Both the position numbers and the translations under genes were made by a program. Below the pieces are notes generated by a model. The model saw only the letters and a program-made list of their open reading frames with translations, did no database searches and was not told where the DNA came from. Shown here piece by piece: positions 19,872 through 30,691 of a stretch of 64,000 nucleotides of DNA (the first letter of the stretch is position 1; each line of letters begins with the position of its first letter). The stretch lies in assembly GCA_047495785.1 (NCBI GenBank), contig JBLDXI010000016.1:558001-622000 (forward strand). Direction: 5' to 3'. Source of the DNA: Lepidodermella squamata (Eukaryota; Gastrotricha).

Positions 19872-22151
19872 TCATGCTTCTCCGATAAAAAAGTTTGATC
19901 GATTGACCGCGTTTTGTTGATTAGTTGTTTCAACAATCTCACTACCATTCGGACGCCCTCTTCTCCAATAATGGGAGTGGAGAATCGCACTAACCGCCAT
20001 GGAGGTCACGAGAAGTGAAACGGCGATAGACAATTCCTGAGCCCCGCCTCTTGAAATCATGAATCCGATGGCGATAGATGCGATGAATATCGAAATACAA
20101 GCAACTAATGACAGCGAGATTCTTCTAACCTCAGGGTATCGTTTCGTGCCCTTGTTACCTCTGAGTCTGATAGCTGACAAAATACCAACGAAAAGGATGG
20201 CCAAGTTGTAGATCAGAGCACACCCAATCCACGTGGAACCCCATTTCGAGTAACACTTTACAGCTGTTGTCTTCAGATAGGCATCAGCAGATTCAACATA
20301 TCTGATGTCTCGAACCGACCATAAAATGTAAGGAGGGTCAACAATCATCCATATGATATAGAAGATAATGGCAATAGTTATTACGAATCCTGTTTTGAGA
20401 TGAGCGAGCTTGCGATTGATCTTCATATCAGGCAGGCTTTGCCATGGCTTGATTTTGCTTGAATTGGGTTTCAAAAATTTTGAAAATTCGAATGCTTCGA
20501 CGCTTAGGGAGGTGAAAAGTAGCGTAACTCCAGATATCACCAAGAATAGCGATGCGCCGCAAATTTCGGTCGATTTCATCGCGGCATTTGTTGATACTAA
20601 GACTGAAGAGCCATCCAGCAAAACAAAGCTTACAATAAAAATCGTGTCGTGTTTAATCAGCCTGAAAGTAAGAAATTTCGTCATCGCAATTAGATGGGAC
20701 CCTGACAATATAGCGAGGATAATGAATCCAACTATCGAGTTTCCAGCCACTACGACGATTTCATCAGCCGAATCTTTCGGAACAAACCCAGGAGCGAACG
20801 GTTTTATCAGTGTGATGTCAAACGAATTGATATCAAAAAGATTTGTCGAATTCTCTTTCATAGTTACAACATATCTGACAACTTGGCCTGCTCCGTCTTG
20901 GAAACTGGTCAGCATTTGAGGTTCTGAGTCGAATTCCATTCGTTTCGAATAAGCAAACCGACCACTTCGCATGTTTCTATATGAAACTTCAGCCATACTT
21001 TTGTTGGCGATAGAGCTAACTTCAACTGGGTATTTTTTGTAGTCCTTGAGGGTCATTCCTACGGATTTCAACTTATTTTCGGTTGATTCGAGCGCCCGAA
21101 CCGCAGTCATAGCTGCATCATAGCATAAATGGCGATAAGCGTCCCCAAACGCGGTAGTCCTAGCCTTCTGCGCCCAAAGAATTTCGAAAGCATTGTAACT
21201 CAGACCCATCTCATCAATTCCATTGTTCGGCAGGATCAGAGGATCCACGGCCCCTGAAACTATAGTTCTAAGCAGTTGTTCAGTGTACATTTCCCTTGTA
21301 CATTTTGGTGGATAGGGCGAGGGAAATGACGGATCAGCATAGGCAATGCTTGCGATGAAGAAAAGGTATCTATCCCCTCTCATTCCAAATCTGTGCAATT
21401 GACAAAGGAAAATCGTGATGGACCGCCAATCAGCTGCTTCCATCGAAAATACCCGAACATCGGCTTCTTTCAGTGTTAGAATGAATTCATCAGAAAATTC
21501 AGTCACTGCCTCGAATTTGACTACGTCAAAGCCATTTCGAACGAGAGCGCTGTGGAAGAAGATTGCGGAGTCTGTATTTAGAGTATTGCCATTCAATATT
21601 GTAACAACAGCGATTTTACGTATATTCGAGAATTTTTTCAAAAATTGAATTCGGGATAGAAGACCGATTTCTGCAGGTGATCGAACACGGTATAGATTCG
21701 GAAATAAATCTCGCCTCTGAGATAGACCAGGAGCTGGGCAGGATGTCCCAATTACGACCATGTTTAACTGTTTCGCGATCGAGCCTAGTGTTCGGCACCC
21801 CGCTGTAAAGATAGGTCCTATGACAACAGGGGAAGGGAAAATGCCTAGGTCATCTTGTGAGTCAATATATTCGCTTGAAAATTGAACACCCTGCATAGCT
21901 GAGCCGGCAGTATTTGCGATTTCATCCCGATGATCGAGCTCGATGTGATAATCTGGCAAAATATCGCTTCTGTTATTGACCAACTCAATTGCCAAATCCT
22001 CCGCCATTAGACAGTGATCGAAGTCCACGCCAGGGATGCCTGAATTAACCGGCAAAATGGATAATATTCTTAGGCGGAATGGCTTGGTCGCCAGGGTGAA
22101 CTGCTCAAACGAAAGCAGAAGATTGATAACTAGCCAGAATCTAAGATTCAT
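19872..22151 (-). CDS. GPCR3: class C (GABA-B-like) receptor
   Basis: A single exon of 759 residues. The signal peptide (about 1-22) ends before KPFRLRILS. The Venus flytrap domain spans about 27-430, with landmarks HIELDHRDEI, GPIFTAGCRTLG and YRHLCYDAAM. A short linker without a cysteine-rich module precedes seven membrane segments (about 470-735). The class C disulfide cysteines are present at the start of TM3 (EICGAS) and in loop 2 (VKCYSKWG). The block around DPPYILWSV follows TM4. The protein is likely at the plasma membrane and G-protein coupled; the ligand is unknown. It is the closest intact relative of GPCR1. An acceptor-like ACATATAG lies directly before the start codon. Confidence 0.9.
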   Translation of the reverse strand: MNLRFWLVINLLLSFEQFTLATKPFRLRILSILPVNSGIPGVDFDHCLMAEDLAIELVNNRSDILPDYHIELDHRDEIANTAGSAMQGVQFSSEYIDSQDDLGIFPSPVVIGPIFTAGCRTLGSIAKQLNMVVIGTSCPAPGLSQRRDLFPNLYRVRSPAEIGLLSRIQFLKKFSNIRKIAVVTILNGNTLNTDSAIFFHSALVRNGFDVVKFEAVTEFSDEFILTLKEADVRVFSMEAADWRSITIFLCQLHRFGMRGDRYLFFIASIAYADPSFPSPYPPKCTREMYTEQLLRTIVSGAVDPLILPNNGIDEMGLSYNAFEILWAQKARTTAFGDAYRHLCYDAAMTAVRALESTENKLKSVGMTLKDYKKYPVEVSSIANKSMAEVSYRNMRSGRFAYSKRMEFDSEPQMLTSFQDGAGQVVRYVVTMKENSTNLFDINSFDITLIKPFAPGFVPKDSADEIVVVAGNSIVGFIILAILSGSHLIAMTKFLTFRLIKHDTIFIVSFVLLDGSSVLVSTNAAMKSTEICGASLFLVISGVTLLFTSLSVEAFEFSKFLKPNSSKIKPWQSLPDMKINRKLAHLKTGFVITIAIIFYIIWMIVDPPYILWSVRDIRYVESADAYLKTTAVKCYSKWGSTWIGCALIYNLAILFVGILSAIRLRGNKGTKRYPEVRRISLSLVACISIFIASIAIGFMISRGGAQELSIAVSLLVTSMAVSAILHSHYWRRGRPNGSEIVETTNQQNAVNRSNFFIGEA

Positions 22152-22215
22152 CGCAACCTATATGTAATAAAGTGAAATACTTGACCAATAGAAAAAATCG
22201 GAGGTCATTTTATGT

Positions 22216-22530
22216 GTATAGGAATATACTGCGGCGAAGCCTACTGTCTGTGGCTAATGGCTAATTAGTACGGTAGCCGTTTAATGAGACCAGCAATCGA
22301 AGTCGTGGGCGCCGTTCAACCACGTTGCATCCGCATCTACTGCTGGTTGTCGACGTAATTGAAGCCTTAACGTCTTAAACAGATTTCCTTAGGCGTAATT
22401 GGATGTCGCCGCAATCACTAGGATCATGGCGGGGTCACTCATTCATCCCGCAGTAAAGCTCACCACGAAATCGGAACACGACGGACGCGTAGCGTTTTGA
22501 AAGCCATAATCTATGGCAAGCGATCTGTTG
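22216..22530. repeat. Repeat R2 copy 2, 5' flank of GPCR3
   Basis: Matches 14188-14510. It lies immediately upstream of the GPCR3 start on the minus strand, so it may hold the promoter. No TATA-like or initiator site could be assigned with confidence. Confidence 0.65.
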
Positions 22531-22583
22531 CATTCCACAGCACGTTCACCAAGGAGTAATTCATGTTTACCGCCTTGATACAC

Positions 22584-22638
22584 GGCTTTTGAAACCGCCC
22601 TTGCCATTTAGGCTAAATGGCAAGGGCGGTTTCAAAAG
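22584..22638. repeat. Perfect hairpin, 26-base arms
   Basis: The arms 22584-22609 and 22613-22638 are perfect complements (GCTTTTGAAACCGCCCTTGC and onward) with a 3-base loop. It lies about 430 bases upstream of the GPCR3 start. It could be a DNA cruciform, the source of a double-stranded RNA, or a minimal foldback. Confidence 0.85.
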
Positions 22639-23215
22639 CGTAACGATATTATGGAACGTCATGTTGTTTAAACCACCAATACGTTGATTAAAGTTGATTA
22701 AACTAAATGTTTTCCTCTTCAAGTTGTTCACACTCATCTCGCGTTTCACGTGATTTTAAACAATTTCTTGTTGTCAGCTTGAATTTGAAGTTGAAAAGAA
22801 TTTGAAGGCAAATTGTAACAACTGTTAATATTAGAAAAATAACTAGACTGGAAGAACTGGCACACATCATTTGGCATGCTCAATTAATAAAAAATCTTTT
22901 TGCTTTTTGCTACAACTCTTTATCGTTGAGAAAACAGTCCGTTTTTTTTTATTTGAGCCTATATCTCTAAGCCCCCAGCTCACACACATCAATACTGCCA
23001 TTATTTACATACCAGCTTTATTTCACCCTCCAGGTTCACGCTTATCATGAAACCGGACTCCGGACTTCAATGAAACATCGTAGAAAATACGCAAAATGCG
23101 ATAATTTTACGTATTTAAAGCACTGATTCCATTCATTTGTTCATTCCTTATTTATCTGAATTTCAACTTTTTAGCCTAAATTCAGACACATTTTTCAGGC
23201 TTAAATTTTGAACAC

Positions 23216-24773
23216 ATGGCAAATCAGACATTGACAGCTGCTTCAGCATGGGAGAAATCCTTCCGAGTTCGGGCGTTATTTTACGCCTTGACTCCCAATG
23301 AATCATCACCACAAACGTTGAAAGCTGTTCCAGAGGTGGTCAACTCCAGCATTCCTTACTTCCTAACAATGATTATAATCGAACTCGTCATCGTCTCGAT
23401 TCGGGGGAACAAGAAGGGTAAGAAAGGACTCGGAGCCTACATTCAAGTCAACGATGCAGTTACATCGGTTCTAGCGGGACTAATGTCCCGTTTGCCTGAG
23501 TAAGTTTACCTGTAAAATGTCCTTTTCCATATATTGCATTCCTTTTCTTACTCAGCTTGTTTACTCACACAATTGAACTGGCTTCCTACATTTGGTTTTA
23601 TGAAAGGTTTCATATCTATGAAATGCCTTTGGATTCGGCATGGACCTGGCTCGCAATGCTGATAGCTGTCGATTTCTGCTACTACTGGTTTCATAGAGCC
23701 TCGCATGGTTCGTCAACTTTTCAATATTTCTAATTTCATTTTGTGGATTCGATTTTACAGAGCTAAATGTTTTGTGGGCTTTTCATCAGTCTCACCACTC
23801 ATCCGAGTACTACAACCTCACAACCGCTCTACGACAGGCAGTGATCCAAAAATACGGCTCTTTCGTCTTCTACCTTCCTATCGCTCTGTTCATCCCACCG
23901 CCCATGTTCGCCATGCACATTCAGCTCAATTTGATCTATCAGTTTTGGATACATACTGAAGCAATCAACCGGCTTCCGTGGATTATTGAGTTCTTCTTCA
24001 ACACAGCCAGCCATCATCGAGTTCATCATGGCCGCAATCCTTACTGCATCGACAAAAATTACGCAGGGTTCCTCATCATCTGGGATAGAATGTTCGGTAT
24101 GGATTAAATCTCAAGATGATCAATCGAGACATAATGGATTCTTCAATTTGTTTCAGGCACATTCGCTGCGGAGCGGGATGAAGAAAAAGTTGTGTACGGT
24201 CTGGTTCACAACATCAAATCGTTCGACCCGTTCTATGTTCAATTCATGCATTTCCGTGACATTTGGCGGCGATTCAAACGCTCGCCTAGCCTCGCATCAC
24301 TTTTCTACGGCCCGGGCTACAACCGCAAAAAGCCCCAGTTCAGACTTGGAGATCCAGCCGATATACCTAAAATCGAACCGAACCCCGTTGTCTACAACCC
24401 ACCCTTGCCTATATGGGTTCACATTTACTGCGCGATTCACGCTGCCCTGGCTGCTGTTTCAATTGGCCACGTACTTGATTTGCCTGAGAGGCGTGATCCA
24501 ATCGTAGCCTGGGCTTGTTTCGCTCTCTTTGTCGCATCTGCCTCGTCATTTGGTAACATTTTTAATCGACGAGAACGGCTGGCACCGAAATTCGAAGTGA
24601 TTCGTTGCCTCGCCGTTACGCTTTTGGCTAATTTCTTGACTGAAAACTGTGATGTTCCCAACAGCCGTAATGTTGCTTTTGGTGTTCAAGTTTTGTTTGG
24701 AGCATCTATAATCCCATGGTTGCTCTCCACACCCTTCCCAAAGATTGAATCGCCGAGAGTCAAAGCAGAATAA
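23216..24773 (+). CDS. AGMO: Alkylglycerol monooxygenase-like protein (AGMO-B)
   Basis: Exons 23216-23499, 23556-23707, 23761-24096 and 24157-24773 give 462 residues. The introns are 50-60 bases and at the same positions and phases as in AGMO-A. The three histidine boxes (FHRASHE, HQSHH, HRVHH) are intact, so di-iron ether-lipid hydroxylase activity is expected in the ER membrane. The protein is very close to AGMO-A but keeps a longer C terminus ending KAE. An acceptor-like CATTTTTCAGGC lies about 15 bases before the ATG. It lies between GPCR3 and GPCR4, head-to-head with the first and tail-to-tail with the second. Confidence 0.93.
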
Positions 24774-24944
24774 AGTTCGGAAATTGTTTTTCTAAAGTGC
24801 TGAAAAGTAGCAGAATTTCACTCAACTTGCCTGAAGTCAAACTCACTCAACGGCTGTAGAGAAATAGTTGAATCACTTCTCATTTATTATCATTTTTATC
24901 TCGAACGATGATGGCTGTGAGTCGCGAAAAATGGATTATTAGAA

Positions 24945-25265
24945 ATGACGGAGTCAACCCTGGACACGTCTGTTTCGACAGCAGACGCTTTTCTCCTTAG
25001 ATTTCCCATCGCACCAAACGCGCCTGTACTCTTAATTCCTCAAACTTCTTTCGGGGACAATCACAGGGCAAAACTACTGAAATTCAGTCTCGAAACGACG
25101 TGGGTTTTAAGTGCTTTCGTTTTATTTTACTTTCTTTCCAAATTCGCTCGTCATATGAGAGGAAGATATCGAAGAACGAATTTCGATGCTAGCAATGATT
25201 TGCCATCACGGCCAAAAATCGGGAAATGGGTGATTTGCATTGAATTAACGAGACAATTTAGCTGA
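24945..25265 (+). CDS. Hypothetical small membrane protein
   Basis: An ATG-initiated frame of 106 codons with one strongly hydrophobic stretch (TTWVLSAFVLFYFLSKFA) followed by a basic patch (RHMRGRYRR), as in a single-pass membrane protein. It starts 170 bases after AGMO-B on the same strand. No family is recognised and no paralogue follows AGMO-A. It could be chance. Confidence 0.3.
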   Translation: MTESTLDTSVSTADAFLLRFPIAPNAPVLLIPQTSFGDNHRAKLLKFSLETTWVLSAFVLFYFLSKFARHMRGRYRRTNFDASNDLPSRPKIGKWVICIELTRQFS

Positions 25266-26011
25266 AACGAGATCTTGATTTGATGATTGAATTGATATAA
25301 AATTATGCATCGAAAGGTATCAAGGCGTAATCACCAATTCAACACGGGAGCTGCAGAATGCATCCTTCGTGATAACTTCGTCGCGTTTGAAAGGGGCTGC
25401 TCTCGAAATGACCTATCCATAATGATCGGCTGAGCGAGAGCCATCAGATCAACAAAAAACGGTAGTTTATTGACTGATTCGCAACTGATTCGCAAACAAT
25501 AATAGAAGTACTGTCACTTGGTGGCGATAATACAAATGCAACACATTAGAATATAAAATCAAGGTTTGAATGACCACGAAAGTAATCATGGTAATACCAC
25601 CTGCATCGTTGGATAGATCATCTCGAGAAGAGCATAATGATGTAAATTTTGGGTCATATTCGGTTTTTCTTTATATCAAAGCAATTATAAAAACATAGCG
25701 ACCCCTTCAAACGAATTATTTCGATCTCGCTGTTTTATTTTTCCGGTCGAAAATAGGCTGAATTTCGACTTTGTTTGTTTTATTTAAAATGAGACAAATC
25801 TTGATTCAAGGGGATATTAAAGAACAGTTTCAGGTAGTTCGCATGACCTGAATGTATCAGAGATTCATGTCGGACAATTTTACTATCGATTACATTACAA
25901 TTTGGCATTACAATTTTAAACTCATAAGGGACGGGTATATGCTTTGAAAATGTCACGGTTCAATTTACTAGAGATTACATAATTGAACGCCCCGCGGTAA
26001 TATTTGCGACT
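25266..26011. other. No gene recognised
   Basis: AT-rich spacer 3' of GPCR4; nothing identified. Confidence 0.4.
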
Positions 26012-28423
26012 TCATCGCGATGACTGAATTCGATATGGCAATCTCGTAAAATGTCGCCAGAGAATCGCTACCGCAATTCGCTTATCTTCAAACGTTTTCC
26101 ACATAGATTGGTAGACACTTCCTGGTCCACCGGAAGGAGGTCGCTGCCGTGGCTGCTGTTGACCAGAAATTATGTAGAATATAGCGCTCACTAAAATTGA
26201 TGTCACGAGAAGTGCGACTGAGATTGACAATTCTCGCATCCCACCTGATGACGTCATAAATCCGACCGCAATTGATGCAATGAAAATTGAAATGCAAACA
26301 ATTAATGACAGGCCGATTCTTTTGATTTCAGCGTATGATTTCAGGCCCTTTTTAGCTCTGAGCCGCATTGTTGAGAAAACGCCACACAAAAGAATTATCA
26401 AGTTGTAAATCAAAGCTACACCAATCCATATCGAGCCCCATTTCGAGTTACACGTAACAACTTTCGTCGTCACGTAAGCATCCGTAGGTTCTATATAATC
26501 GAAGCTACGCACAGTCCATTCAACGCTAGGAGGATCAGCTGCCATCCACACGACGTAGAAAATGATTGCGAGCAGAGTTAACAATCCTGTTTTCACAAGG
26601 ACGATCTTTTGATTGATCTTTATCTCAGGCCGGTGGTCTTTTCGATTGATTCTTCCCGGAATACGATCGATAATCTTCGCCATTTCGTAAGCTTCAACTG
26701 CGAGAGAGGAAAATAGCAGAGTGACACTTGCGATAGTCGCAAATTGGGTTACCCCGCAAAGGCTTTCTGATCTCATTCCGGCGTTAGTCGAAGCTAAAAT
26801 CGAAGAAACGTCGGCGAAAAGGAAACTTGATAAAATATGCATATTCCTCTTAAGAAAAGATTTTAAAATTCGACAGACGATACAGTAAGCCAAAGTTACA
26901 AGATGACAGCCCGAAAAAATGACAATAAGAATGAAACCAACTAAGGAGTTCCCAGCGGTAACTTCTATCTCATTTGCAGAATCTTTTGGCAAGAACCCTT
27001 GGGCGAAAGGCTTCTTCGATTTGACGACGAAAGCAGTTGAGTCCTGCATATCTGTTGAGTTTGCGTTCATAGTTACCAAGTATCTCACAACTTGACCAAG
27101 ACCAATTTGGTAACTAGTGAGGGTTTGAGGTTCAGAGTCCCACTCCAATCGTTTCGAGTAGAAAAAAGGACCTGTTCTTATGTTTTTAAACGAAACACAA
27201 GCCGCGCTTTTATTGGCGATAGAGCCTATCAAAGGCGGGCTATTCTTGAAATCCCTCAGGGTCATTTTCAGGGATCGCAGTTTGGCTTCTGTCGCCTCAA
27301 GTATTCTCACTGCTGTCATTGCGGCATCGTAGCAGAAATGCCGGAAGGCATCGCCCGGATGATAATATGGAATATATTTAGCCCAGATGCTTTCGAACTC
27401 ATTGTAAGTTAGGCCAAACTCGTCTTTACCCTCGTACGGGATCATTCGCGGATCGACCGGGCCAGATAGAATTGTTCGAGTCAGTTGTTCAATGTATATC
27501 TCATTCGTACAGCCTGGTGGGTAGGCAAAGGGCGGGAATGATTTAGGATCAACGTAAGCCATGCTTCCGATGAAGAATAAATATCGCTCGCCTTTCATGC
27601 CAAACTTGTGGAGCTGGCATAGAAAAATCAGGATGGACCGCCAATCGCCTGCTTCCATTGAAAACACGCGAACATCGGCATCTTTCAGCGTTAGGATAAA
27701 TTCATCACTAAATTCAGTCACCGCCTCGAATTTCAGCACGCGAAAGCCATTTCGAACCAATGCGCTATGAAAGTATATCGCAGACTCCGTGTTGAAGGTG
27801 ATGTCAGTGTTCAGTATTGTTACTACGGCGATTTTTCGAATATTTGTGAGTTTTTTCAAGAAATGGATTCTTGCTAGATGCCCGATTTCCGTTGGAGAGC
27901 GTATGCGGTATAAGTTTGGAAATAAATCTCGCCTTTCAGATAGACCAGGGGCTGGGCAAGACGTCGCAACTACAACCATGTCCAAGTGGCTTGCGACTGA
28001 GCCTAAAGATTTGCAGCCAGGAGTAAAGATTGGGCCTATGACTACTGGTGCTGGGTAAATGCCTTGCTCATCTCGCGATTCAATGTAGTCCCAAGAGAAT
28101 TGAACGCCCTGCATAGCAGATCCAGCAGTATTTGCGATTTCATCGCGATGATCAAGCTCGATGTGATATTCGGGCAAAATATCGCTCCTGTTGTTGACCA
28201 GCTCGATGGCTAGGTCTTGCGCCAGTAAACAGCGGTGGAAATCCACGCCGGGAATGCCTGAATCAACTGGTAAAACCGACAGCATTCTGAGCCGGAATGG
28301 CTTGGCTGCACGCGCGCATTCATAGCATATTAACAACAGCCCGAAAATGAGACCTAAGTTTGCAACCATCGAAAATGTAGCCAAAATCATTATGTTCGAA
28401 TTCAGATCTTTTTTATAGCTCAT
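26012..28423 (-). CDS. GPCR4: class C (GABA-B-like) receptor
   Basis: A single exon of up to 803 residues. The first ATG gives a longer N terminus than in the paralogues. An internal Met (MVANLGLIFG) would give a signal peptide of typical length and may be the true start. The Venus flytrap domain is followed directly by seven membrane segments; the class C cysteines are in SLCGVTQ and VTCNSKWG, and DPPSVEWTV follows TM4. Shared traits with GPCR6 are NTDITFNTES, AKYIPYYHPGD and the LEWDSEP block. Its membrane region is unlike those of GPCR5 and GPCR6. The C-terminal tail (GQQQPRQRPPSGGPGS and onward) is longer than in the others. The ligand is unknown. Confidence 0.9.
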   Translation of the reverse strand: MSYKKDLNSNIMILATFSMVANLGLIFGLLLICYECARAAKPFRLRMLSVLPVDSGIPGVDFHRCLLAQDLAIELVNNRSDILPEYHIELDHRDEIANTAGSAMQGVQFSWDYIESRDEQGIYPAPVVIGPIFTPGCKSLGSVASHLDMVVVATSCPAPGLSERRDLFPNLYRIRSPTEIGHLARIHFLKKLTNIRKIAVVTILNTDITFNTESAIYFHSALVRNGFRVLKFEAVTEFSDEFILTLKDADVRVFSMEAGDWRSILIFLCQLHKFGMKGERYLFFIGSMAYVDPKSFPPFAYPPGCTNEIYIEQLTRTILSGPVDPRMIPYEGKDEFGLTYNEFESIWAKYIPYYHPGDAFRHFCYDAAMTAVRILEATEAKLRSLKMTLRDFKNSPPLIGSIANKSAACVSFKNIRTGPFFYSKRLEWDSEPQTLTSYQIGLGQVVRYLVTMNANSTDMQDSTAFVVKSKKPFAQGFLPKDSANEIEVTAGNSLVGFILIVIFSGCHLVTLAYCIVCRILKSFLKRNMHILSSFLFADVSSILASTNAGMRSESLCGVTQFATIASVTLLFSSLAVEAYEMAKIIDRIPGRINRKDHRPEIKINQKIVLVKTGLLTLLAIIFYVVWMAADPPSVEWTVRSFDYIEPTDAYVTTKVVTCNSKWGSIWIGVALIYNLIILLCGVFSTMRLRAKKGLKSYAEIKRIGLSLIVCISIFIASIAVGFMTSSGGMRELSISVALLVTSILVSAIFYIISGQQQPRQRPPSGGPGSVYQSMWKTFEDKRIAVAILWRHFTRLPYRIQSSR

Positions 28424-28735
28424 TCATTGATCTTTCACGCATGTGTCATCTCCCAGCAACAGGAAACTCCTATGCTCTTTTCACGCCGCCTGAAAGCATT
28501 TCAATGGATTTTCCCACGCACGTCCCCAACAATAAGGGAATTGGTTTGCTTTAACAATTGCGTAACTGCTGAATTTAGTCCGTGACGCGAGGAATGTCAG
28601 CTTTATTGCAAGGTTGATCAATGCTTGATCAATGCGGACTAAATTCACGGACGAAAACTTAAACTTTAAAAACTTCTGAAGTTGCTACATGCTCCGGATG
28701 TAAGAAAAATGAACACTCCTAGCATGAAATTTGAA
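28424..28735. other. 5' flank of GPCR4
   Basis: Contains a short imperfect inverted repeat (GAATTTAGTCCG near 28572 and CGGACTAAATTC near 28636). No gene was seen. Confidence 0.4.
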
Positions 28736-29277
28736 GCATAGTGCCGCTAAAATTACGTCTCATGATAAAATACAACAACAGGGCAGCCTGCATAAATGGG
28801 CTAAATTTTTGTATTCAAGGGAAACGAGGACAGTAGCGAAAAATTATGCAGTTTTGTCGCAAGGACGAAAAGCTTTGATTTTCAGATTTTAAAGACCAAA
28901 TTTTGGCGTCACAATGAAGGATAGTAAGGCTCGACTGGCAGTGTCGAAGTCCAACTGAAGGGTTAGGACGGAAGTGACAATTTTCATAAAGCGATCTCAA
29001 TATCCTTCCCAGCCGCTTAAATGTAAAACCCAAGAAATAACTGTATCTTTCACAGTTTTCAAGATTTATGGCATTGTGACGCCGAAATTGCGTCTCAAGA
29101 AAAATCTAAAAATTAAAACTCGTCGTTCTTGCAGCAGAATCGGCTCATTTTTCGCCTACTGCCCTCATTTACCAAACCATCTTCGAATAAAAAAATTCAG
29201 TCTGTAAGACCTATTCCTGCAGGCTGCTCTATTGTTAGATTTTATCCCGCGACGCAATTTCGGCGTCACTATGTGAG
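28736..29277. mobile_element. Diverged foldback element
   Basis: The left arm (from about 28736, ATAGTGCCGCTAAAATTACGTC) and the right arm (to about 29277, GACGCAATTTCGGCGTCACTAT) are complementary over roughly 130 bases with many mismatches. They share the segments GATAAAAT, GCAGCCTGCA and CAGTAG-CGAAAAAT. The centre is unrelated. It is an old non-autonomous element with no coding frame. Confidence 0.55.
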
Positions 29278-29557
29278 AAAAATGTACTCTCGTCCGCGCA
29301 GGGTAGCGCAGGGTAGTAAACTGCAATTGACTGACTCTTCAAGCGATCATATAATGAACAGGTTGCGATCGGCGGAATTGCCAGCAAGCTTCTTCCGCAG
29401 TCAATCTTAATGTCATAATAACCGCTTACCAAAATAAATTCGCTGACCTACTACTTATCAACCGTGTACACTGTACACCACTGTATCATTTGTTTATTGT
29501 CTCTTCTATTTTACTATGACTCGGAAGAGCTTTGGCTTTATGACGAATCACCTCATA
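29278..29557. other. No gene recognised
   Basis: Short spacer between two transposon-like elements; nothing identified. Confidence 0.4.
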
Positions 29558-30283
29558 AAGTATGCGCAAACTTTTATGTCTCGATTTTTTTGAAGAGCAA
29601 CTGCGTAGCCATGAGGAACTTTTCTATGCGGCTCTCGACAGTCGATAGATCTAGTCTGGGGCAAACCTTCCTCAAATTTCCGTTAGAATGGGGTTCGAGA
29701 GAGAAAATTGATGACGAAAATGCTGCCCGCGACGTTTATTGAAAATTCTCATTTTTGAAAGGATTTGAGATTGAATGGCATCATCCTGTGAAAAGGCTTT
29801 ATCGGAATTGTTTCTTACCTGAGAATCGGGTCAATAACGCGCCGTCAACAGGATAATTTGACTTAGCGCCCACAGAATAGGTCTTATCCACAAACCGCGA
29901 TCGGAAAATGATTTTGCAAAATTTTTGATTGATCTGTGCCAATTTTAAAAAACCTTGAGTTTCGAATAGTCGTGCAATGTTTTTTTCAGGAATCGGTGAC
30001 TTGGATCCATCACGGACCATCTCTAAAAAAAAACTTAAAGCCTCTAGCAAGAGAGGAAATCAACTCAGGCCACATATGATGCAAATAAAATGAAAAATTA
30101 TGAAAAACGGCAAAAGGCATTTCTTGCTTAACTTCTTTAAGACACATCTTTTTGAAACAAGCTCTTAGGGAATAATCAGACCACATCCGCTCTGCTGCTA
30201 ATTTTCTGAAAATTGCGTCTTCGTATCACTTATGGTTGAAAAGTCATTCAAAAAAGCGAGGCAACAACAGTTTGCGCACACTT
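29558..30283. mobile_element. TA-flanked MITE, copy 2
   Basis: Ends AAGTATGCGCAAAC and GTTTGCGCACACTT, flanked by TA on both sides. The left arm shares GATAGATCTAGTCTGGGG-like and GAAAATTCTCATTTTTG sequence with the MITE in AGMO-A intron 1. The interior is in the opposite orientation relative to copy 1 and more diverged. Non-coding. Confidence 0.75.
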
Positions 30284-30691
30284 TAGATCTTGGCGAATTT
30301 TAGGACAGAATAGTCGAAAGCTTGCAACCGTCTGCTACAGCAGAACTTTCACTCAAGCTTACGTGGAAGGATATGAGCGCTGAAATTTTACCCCTTTGCA
30401 TCCTTTTGCTGAAAAAATTGCCCACGGTATTTTTCGTTAAGTAAGTAGATAATAATCGCACTATAACACTTATATTCATTCTTCAAAATCATACTGTAAT
30501 TGGTGGATGCTGCAGCAGAATCAGTGTACGGCCTTATGCGGAGTTAAAGTCAAGATAGCTCGGCTGAAATATTATATTACATTTTGTGCAGATAGTGACA
30601 GTTGTTTTAAAAGTGGTTCAGCCTGCAAATGCATATAAATGTAAACACAGAATCCTTACAGTAATATAAGTATAATTAGCGAAGGTGAAAT
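30284..30691. other. 3' flank of GPCR5
   Basis: No gene or element identified. Confidence 0.4.

Noticed and set aside
20410-20919. Long plus-strand open frame opposite GPCR3 (similar ones at 35611-36060 and elsewhere)
   Set aside because: They mirror conserved codons of the receptor genes on the other strand, and appear because the paralogues are similar. No independent domain or start context.
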